From GCA-001856825 sp049965815 (lineage in GTDB: Archaea > Thermoplasmatota > Thermoplasmata > Thermoplasmatales > GCA-001856825), in the NCBI GenBank assembly GCA_049965815.1, contig JBMFVV010000031.1, forward strand, positions 1 to 9,524: 9,524 nucleotides of DNA. The letters run 5' to 3'. Below the pieces are notes generated by a model. It was not told the origin of the DNA, did no database searches, and saw nothing but the letters and a program-made list of their open reading frames with translations. This document shows, piece after piece, positions 5,973 to 9,524 of this stretch (positions within the stretch are counted from its first letter, which is position 1; each line of letters opens with the position of its first letter). A program made the position numbers and the translations under genes.

Positions 5973-7506
5973 CTCCAGTGTGTTTTACCTTCAATTTCTT
6001 GAAGTATATCATGTAGATCCCCCAGATACCAGCTAGGAATATCGAGATTTCAAGCACTATGATAGCAGCCGTGAATATGGGAGTAATTGCATGCGAATTC
6101 ACAACATCGTTATATGTGATTAAACCGTAAACTGTCCAGGGGTGTCTTCCCATCTCCCTTGTGCCCCATCCGGCAATACTCGCAATAATTCCGAATATTG
6201 CGCCAGCAAATGAACCGTAGAGTACAAACGTTTCGACCTTCATCCTTAGAATTCCCTGTACTATGTTCCTGAGGATTTTCGAGTAAAGTCCAAAGTAGCC
6301 TACACCTAGTATGACTATTATCACTCCTGAAATAATCATCGAATAGTACATTAAATGAAGAATAGGGCCATAGGTATTTGTGGCACTAAGGGTCAACTGG
6401 CCGAGAGTGTCCCCTGATGGGAGAAGTGAAGCAAGGTAATTAGACCCCGGGAAAAAGTGATTTGGATTTCCATAAAGCAAAATGCTTACAATTGGGTCGT
6501 ATCCCCCCTTAGCAGGTATCCCTTCAGTGGCATTGAATATGTTTCTCTGGAAAGTATAGAGAATTCTCCCCTGGGCGTCCCCAGCAACCGCTTGAAGGAA
6601 GGATGCAACTGCAGCAATGAAAAAAGACACTTTCAGACCCTTCCAGTTGTACTCCTTTGACCCATATCCCTTCAGGATTTTAAAAGCTAGGTAAGATGAA
6701 GCGAGGAAGCTTGTAACTATGATAGCAGCTAGAAGATTGTGGAGGTAGGTCACGTTCACGTCCGGATTTATTAGTGCTATCCAGGGATTCGAGGTAAAAT
6801 TTGAGAGCAGCTGGAATGCTCCAGGAGAAGACAGAAGACCCGAACCCACCGTGGGAAGAACTGTTACGAGCGTCTTCAGCGTCTCAGGATTAACTACCTG
6901 AGGTCCAAGTGTTGGAACCCAAGGCAGGAAGGTCTGTGCAACAAAATTTCCTGTTCCCCATGGAACCTGCATCCAGGAATTTACTGCTAGTATCGTGTAG
7001 GCGGAAAGATTGGAGCCGATCAGAACTCCAAGCCCGACAAGCACGTGCACCCCTTTCCACTTCTTGAATCTGTTGAATGTTGTGATGTAGGTTCCTATCA
7101 GGACAATTTCAATTATAAATGCGTAGAGTTCAATGATCATTGGAGCAGCTGCCATACTTGCTATCAGGGCAATTGATCCTGACCAAACTACAACGAGTCC
7201 GAACTCGACCAAAGTTCCAGTTACAGCTCCAGTTGCAAAAGTAATCCCCCAGAGCTTGGAACCATTTCTTGCTAACTTTATGAAATCATCGTCTTTCTTG
7301 AGGATGCCTATTGATTCTAGCATAAGAACTACTACGGGAAAACCAAATGCAAAAATCAGGAAGAATGCGTGTACGAATATGCCTACTATAGTCATCAGTT
7401 CTGCCATATTGGCTGCACTCCAAGTTGATGCAATGTTCATTGCACCGTCACTCAACAGGCCAAAAATTGCAGGGAGTGCTATCATTTCGTAAGCATATTC
7501 CCTCAA
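5959..7506 (-). CDS. cydA: Cytochrome bd-type oxidase subunit I (CydA)
   Basis: Catalytic subunit of a cytochrome bd-family terminal oxidase, reducing O2 to water with electrons from a quinol or similar donor in the cell membrane. The 515 residues include about nine TM helices. Key features: His46 (b595 ligand, FVHAFF), Glu126 and Glu133 (proton-path/haem acids, seven apart), SNLSAY with NSWMQ (165-180), His256 (b558 ligand, YLHNLL), a Q-loop-like segment beginning GDAQGR (309-314), Glu328 near the quinol-site Glu, and GWGTREMGRHPW (446-457). At the E. coli Met393 position there is Ser393 (SMIISG, 389-394) and at Arg391 an Ile; Met390 is the nearest Met. The TM4-TM5 loop (about 181-250) is long. 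The TTG at 7506 is assumed because an AT box lies about 35 nt upstream; ATG 7485 (Met8) is the alternative. Confidence 0.88.
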   Translation of the reverse strand: MREYAYEMIALPAIFGLLSDGAMNIASTWSAANMAELMTIVGIFVHAFFLIFAFGFPVVVLMLESIGILKKDDDFIKLARNGSKLWGITFATGAVTGTLVEFGLVVVWSGSIALIASMAAAPMIIELYAFIIEIVLIGTYITTFNRFKKWKGVHVLVGLGVLIGSNLSAYTILAVNSWMQVPWGTGNFVAQTFLPWVPTLGPQVVNPETLKTLVTVLPTVGSGLLSSPGAFQLLSNFTSNPWIALINPDVNVTYLHNLLAAIIVTSFLASSYLAFKILKGYGSKEYNWKGLKVSFFIAAVASFLQAVAGDAQGRILYTFQRNIFNATEGIPAKGGYDPIVSILLYGNPNHFFPGSNYLASLLPSGDTLGQLTLSATNTYGPILHLMYYSMIISGVIIVILGVGYFGLYSKILRNIVQGILRMKVETFVLYGSFAGAIFGIIASIAGWGTREMGRHPWTVYGLITYNDVVNSHAITPIFTAAIIVLEISIFLAGIWGIYMIYFKKLKVKHTGGVHY

Positions 7507-7537
7507 TATTTAATTCTTAATATTTTTAGCATTTCAT

Positions 7538-7545
7538 AATTTAAA
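7538..7545 (-). promoter_or_regulatory. TATA-like box for the cydA-cydA' operon
   Basis: The minus strand reads TTTAAATT. With the archaeal spacing of about 26 nt, transcription would start near 7515, leaving a leader of roughly 9 nt before TTG 7506. No SD is visible, as is usual for first genes in these archaea. The surrounding 7505-7560 is strongly AT-rich, so alternative boxes such as AAATATTA (7518-7525) cannot be excluded. Confidence 0.45.
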
Positions 7546-7551
7546 GCATAC

Positions 7552-7564
7552 CGAAAATATTTCG
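7552..7564. promoter_or_regulatory. Palindrome CGAAA-ATA-TTTCG upstream of cydA
   Basis: A perfect 5+3+5 inverted repeat sits 6 nt upstream of the cydA TATA-like box, where archaeal activators or BRE-adjacent regulators bind. Its ATA-centred layout resembles the palindrome at 3799-3813, but the arms differ (CGAAA versus GTTAAT). It could be an operator for oxygen- or redox-responsive control; a chance AT-rich palindrome remains possible. Confidence 0.35.
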
Positions 7565-7586
7565 TACACTACTAAATTTTTTAAGG

Positions 7587-7843
7587 ATGTGACGCCGTAC
7601 GGAAAGCGATGTTCTCCTTCCCCAAGGCATCAACAATCTAACAGCATTGTTCAAGTGTGTTTTAAAACGTATCTTTGGGCGTGAAGTGCACCCTCACAGA
7701 GTGGAGTATCTACAGCCTACGAGGTAAATGATTCTGAAATAGATGTAGGCTCAATGGAAAACAGGGAGAAGAATGATGCATACAGAAGAAGCCAGAGACA
7801 TATGGGCATCATATTCACAAGCCCACATTTCACAATTATTTGA
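7587..7843 (+). pseudogene. Decayed reading frame between cydA and the HTH_10 gene
   Basis: ATG 7587 is followed at once by TGA (7590-7592). The same frame then stays open for 44 codons to TAA 7725, encoding among others SDVLLPQGINNLTALF and FGREVHPHRVEYLQPTR. From about 7712 another frame continues with protein-like sequence (STAYEVNDSEIDVGS, then REKNDAYRRSQRHMGIIFT) to TGA 7841. One nonsense change at codon 2 plus one frameshift near 7715-7727 would join these into a single protein of about 84 codons. I cannot name the family; GREVHPHR is faintly like the HPHRLRH stretch of tyrosine recombinases, which is too weak to call. The end overlaps the 3' end of the convergent regulator by 8 nt. 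The alternative is plain intergenic sequence. Confidence 0.35.
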
Positions 7844-8528
7844 CCTGGGAATGAATATATAGAGTGAGATATGGTTCTATAGACTGAATTAACTTGTTAG
7901 TTGCTTTGTTGACGTGTTCTTGCATTGTTGATTTCGTTATCCCATGTGCCCTAGCCAGTTCTTCAATTTTGATCCTCTTCGGTGATGAAAACATTCCCCT
8001 TCCAATTGCTTCCCTCAAATATTTTGCCTGCTTGACTGAAAGGGAACCGATCAGATCCTTGAGAGAAATGCTATAGACATCTCTGAGGGAGTCTGGCTCA
8101 ATCTTCTTTTTCCTGATTATATGTGCCTCTCCATTTGCAGATGCCTTTTTGAAGAATTCCTTTATAGCCTGATCTGAAAATGCAATCAGTCGAAGTCTCT
8201 CCTTCCCATCCTTGTAAATAGCAGGGGCCTCCCAAAGCAAGTTCATGGATTCGGCAAGTCTAATTGTAGAATTACTAACATTACATCTGCATGAAATTGC
8301 GGTTGATGCGTGATTTTCGGAGGAATCTGCAGTTACTACAAAACTGTGGATATTTTCCGTAGTTATCTCCAAACTCTTAGATGCTTTCTCCACTCTTTCC
8401 TTTGGTCCATACATTTCGATATAATCCACCACTGAACTGCACCACCTGAAGATAGTCAGGTCCGGAAATTCCTGAGACAGAAGAGCAAAGGGTGTTGAGT
8501 TCTTCAACTCTAATTCTATTTCTTCCAT
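7836..8528 (-). CDS. Bat/HTH_10-type archaeal transcriptional regulator with CxC motif
   Basis: The 230-aa protein ends in an HTH_10 domain typical of archaeal Bat-like regulators: GSLSVKQAKYLREAIGRGMF (161-180), then IKIEELARAHGITKSTMQEHVNKATNKL (186-213). The N-terminal 150 residues form a sensor region without PAS or GAF motifs that I can recognise; it has Cys30 and the pair Cys80-Arg-Cys82, which might bind metal or sense redox state. ATG 8528 is well supported: the TATA element at 8552-8560 lies about 28 nt upstream, so the mRNA is probably leaderless. It diverges from the 86-aa gene and lies upstream of the bd oxidase genes on the same strand, so either may be its target. Length is normal for the family. 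Confidence 0.8.
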   Translation of the reverse strand: MEEIELELKNSTPFALLSQEFPDLTIFRWCSSVVDYIEMYGPKERVEKASKSLEITTENIHSFVVTADSSENHASTAISCRCNVSNSTIRLAESMNLLWEAPAIYKDGKERLRLIAFSDQAIKEFFKKASANGEAHIIRKKKIEPDSLRDVYSISLKDLIGSLSVKQAKYLREAIGRGMFSSPKRIKIEELARAHGITKSTMQEHVNKATNKLIQSIEPYLTLYIHSQVK

Positions 8529-8551
8529 GTACCGGTCAGGAACGGTATCAA

Positions 8552-8560
8552 GTATATTAA
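8552..8560. promoter_or_regulatory. Shared TATA region for HTH_10 gene and 86-aa gene
   Basis: GTATATTAA (plus) reads TTAATATAC on the minus strand. Its centre is about 28 nt from ATG 8528 (minus) and about 32 nt from ATG 8588 (plus), both compatible with leaderless or very short-leader transcripts. Only 59 nt separate the two start codons, so the genes cannot have widely separate core promoters. This repeats the layout seen at 3799-3813. Confidence 0.5.
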
Positions 8561-8587
8561 CGTTTCACTGATAACCTTTTGATAAAT

Positions 8588-8848
8588 ATGGCAGAACTGA
8601 TAATAGAACACGAGTGGAAGAGAGAAGACAGCGAAAAAGTAATGAATGTGGTCGGAGGAATAATAGAAATGCAGAAAAAAGGGACGCTTCCTCAAGGTTT
8701 TGCGCTCAAGGGAGTGCAATTACTAAATGGAAAGAATAAGGCAATATGCAACTGGGTAGCCCCAAGCGCAACAGCTCTTTCTGACCTCCTGGGAAAAGTG
8801 AATCCTCCTACAACCCATACCATCACAGAAATCAGCAAGGTCTTCTGA
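8588..8848 (+). CDS. Small conserved-looking protein, 86 aa, possible ferredoxin-like alpha/beta fold
   Basis: ATG 8588 gives MAELIIEHEWKRED to TEISKVF. The pattern is strand (AELIIEHEW), helix (SEKVMNVVGGIIEMQKKG), strand (FALKGVQLLNGKNKAICNWVAPS), helix (ATALSDLLGKV) and a last strand after NPPTTH. This order suits small dimeric alpha/beta-barrel (DUF3303-like) proteins, but no catalytic motif is identified. Cys56 (AICNW) and His9 (HEW) are the only obvious reactive residues. ATG 8588 is chosen over TTG 8579 because it sits about 32 nt from the shared TATA element and begins the first strand directly. It is divergent from the HTH_10 regulator and likely controlled by it. Function unknown. 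Confidence 0.75.
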   Translation: MAELIIEHEWKREDSEKVMNVVGGIIEMQKKGTLPQGFALKGVQLLNGKNKAICNWVAPSATALSDLLGKVNPPTTHTITEISKVF

Positions 8849-8928
8849 AGAGAGTCCACTTTCTATCCTAGAGACCAAACACATATTTTCTAGCACAAAA
8901 AGTAACAGTTCTTATGTGTGTGGTCTCA

Positions 8929-8935
8929 TTTTTTT
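8929..8935 (+). terminator. T7 run downstream of the 86-aa gene
   Basis: Seven consecutive T residues lie 80 nt after the stop codon in the plus sense, with TTTTC at 8886-8890 as a weaker earlier tract. This could terminate the 86-aa transcript as an archaeal oligo-T signal; the distance makes it only a candidate. Confidence 0.35.
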
Positions 8936-9086
8936 CATTCAATAAATTTTGGTGACAATCCTAAATTTAGATAATTACCTCTTACGGACTACCTATTTTT
9001 CTGGGTTATGCCCCAATTAGATCGCATATGTACTGACCTTCATTATTGATAATTCAAGGTGCGGGCTTTCCTAAATTGTGAAACGT

Positions 9087-9102
9087 GTTGCTCTTCAGCA
9101 AC
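9087..9102. repeat. Perfect 6-bp inverted repeat (GTTGCT-CTTC-AGCAAC)
   Basis: The arms GTTGCT and AGCAAC pair perfectly around a CTTC tetraloop; the stem does not extend further (T opposite T). It lies about 100 nt past the end of the minus-strand TusA-like gene and about 240 nt past the 86-aa gene. It could be part of a 3' UTR or an unrecognised small RNA, but a stem this short also arises by chance. Confidence 0.3.
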
Positions 9103-9194
9103 TAAAGCTTATCAGTATCACCGATTAGGATTGCTGCCAAGAAATTTCCAAAATTATCACGCAGTGTTGGAGTTATGTAACTTGTACCTGCGGT

Positions 9195-9425
9195 TTACCT
9201 TTTGTTTATCCTAATTCTTGCAGTGGTCTCTCCCTGATCTTCTTTCATTTCCACGATCTCGTTTTTGGTTTTAGCTGCCCATTCCTTTGTGTCTTCTTTC
9301 ATCACTTTTTCCGTAAACAAAACGTCCAGAATGTCACCTGACTTGCTGTGTCTATAAGCCTCTGATAGGTATGTAATAGATGCACAAGCTGCCCCCCTTG
9401 TGTCAATAAGTTTCACAGATTCCAT
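9195..9425 (-). CDS. TusA/SirA-like sulfur-carrier protein (76 aa)
   Basis: The protein matches the TusA family size and fold: a first strand and catalytic loop KLIDTRGAACASITYLSEAY, the central strand GDILDVLFTE, the helix EDTKEWAAKTKNEIVEM and a final strand ARIRI. The active-site Cys of the family (R-G-x-x-C) is present (Cys14 from this start); the usual CPxP continuation is replaced by CASI. TusA-like proteins carry persulfide sulfur for tRNA thiolation, cofactor synthesis or sulfur oxidation; which applies here is unknown. ATG 9425 is chosen over ATG 9434 because the SD (GGAG, 9435-9438) touches the upstream ATG with no spacer but is 9 nt from this one. The tail of another gene ends 28 nt before ATG 9434, so the two may form an operon. 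Confidence 0.75.
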   Translation of the reverse strand: MESVKLIDTRGAACASITYLSEAYRHSKSGDILDVLFTEKVMKEDTKEWAAKTKNEIVEMKEDQGETTARIRINKR

Positions 9426-9462
9426 TTTTCCCATCTCCTAAGGATATCGCTTTGGGACAATA

Positions 9463-9524
9463 TTACCTTGTATTCCCTTGCAGCACCTCTTCATCCTCTG
9501 GTGTTAATCTTACTCTTGCGATAT
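9463..9524 (-). CDS. C-terminal end of an unrecognised protein (5' end outside window)
   Basis: On the minus strand, from the window edge to TAA at 9463-9465, one frame reads IARVRLTPEDEEVLQGNTR, a charged, protein-like C-terminus. The other two frames stop early. It precedes the TusA-like gene on the same strand with a short gap and a good SD between them, as expected for an operon. Nineteen residues are too few to assign a family. Confidence 0.4.
   Translation of the reverse strand, partial: IARVRLTPEDEEVLQGNTR

Larger units (their letters stand above)
8849..9194. other. Gene-poor interval with one small hairpin
   Basis: No frame longer than about 13 codons looks coding on either strand; the short ATG frames at 8914 and 9008 end after 13 codons. 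The interval holds the T7 run at 8929-8935, the hairpin at 9087-9102, and an imperfect dyad AGTTA-TG-TAACT at 9171-9182, close to the 3' end of the TusA-like gene. No tRNA, C/D-box or riboswitch pattern was recognised. Confidence 0.5.

Noticed and set aside
7133..7492. 119-codon plus-strand ORF opposite cydA
   Set aside because: It is antisense to the conserved CydA N-terminal helices (His46, Glu126/133). Its composition mirrors the opposite strand, and it has no promoter or SD.
7650..7727. Tyrosine recombinase remnant, suggested by GREVHPHR
   Set aside because: Only about five residues recall the HPHRLRH box; the following Arg/His and the Tyr region are absent. There are no att-like repeats or tRNA nearby.
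8516..8719. 67-codon minus-strand ORF across the divergent promoter
   Set aside because: It covers the shared TATA region and the 86-aa gene on the opposite strand, and its Phe/Tyr-rich translation matches no family.
8849..9194. tRNA, riboswitch or insertion-sequence end in the gap
   Set aside because: No cloverleaf, conserved aptamer core, terminal inverted repeats or target duplication could be seen.

Overview
The window (about 42% G+C by eye) reads as chromosomal DNA of an archaeon, most probably of the Thermoplasmata (Thermoplasma/Ferroplasma/Cuniculiplasma-like). The reasons are a two-subunit CydA/CydA' cytochrome bd-type module, a Bat/HTH_10-type regulator, an HxlR regulator, archaeal TATA-like boxes about 25-32 nt before start codons (leaderless-style promoters), and a mix of ATG, GTG and TTG starts. 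The lineage is inferred from gene content; there is no rRNA or tRNA here to anchor it.

Positions 1-1581, plus strand: the last codons of an unrecognised gene, then a homogentisate 1,2-dioxygenase-type cupin that keeps only the C-terminal metal-binding domain, then an iron-alcohol-dehydrogenase-family protein nearest to maleylacetate reductase. The last two overlap by ATGA and look like a remnant or variant of an aromatic ring-cleavage operon. A T8 run ends it.

Positions 1585-3779, minus strand: a cation-diffusion-facilitator metal exporter with an extra C-terminal domain and a non-obvious start, then upstream of it an HxlR-family HTH regulator overlapping a small SAM methyltransferase. The HxlR gene is divergent from a plus-strand unit made of a 29-codon mini-ORF and an EamA/DMT permease (3838-4785). 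One 15-nt palindromic TATA element (3799-3813) lies at the right distance from both starts.

Positions 4842-7506, minus strand: the respiratory module. CydA (515 aa, haem ligands and GRHPW motif) is followed, with a 14-nt overlap, by CydA' (376 aa), a degenerate CydA paralogue that appears to replace CydB. A CGAAA-ATA-TTTCG palindrome sits just upstream of the cydA TATA box.

Positions 7587-7843 hold a decayed reading frame. A Bat-like HTH regulator (7836-8528, minus) and an 86-aa conserved-looking small protein (8588-8848, plus) then diverge from a second shared TATA element. About 350 nt without a gene follows, containing one small hairpin. The window ends with a TusA-like sulfur-carrier protein and the tail of another gene, both on the minus strand.

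The strongest themes are respiration by a bd-type oxidase with a duplicated A subunit, redox or metal handling (HxlR with one Cys, a CxC-bearing HTH_10 regulator, CDF, TusA), and a cut-down aromatic degradation locus. No mobile element, CRISPR array or RNA gene could be supported.
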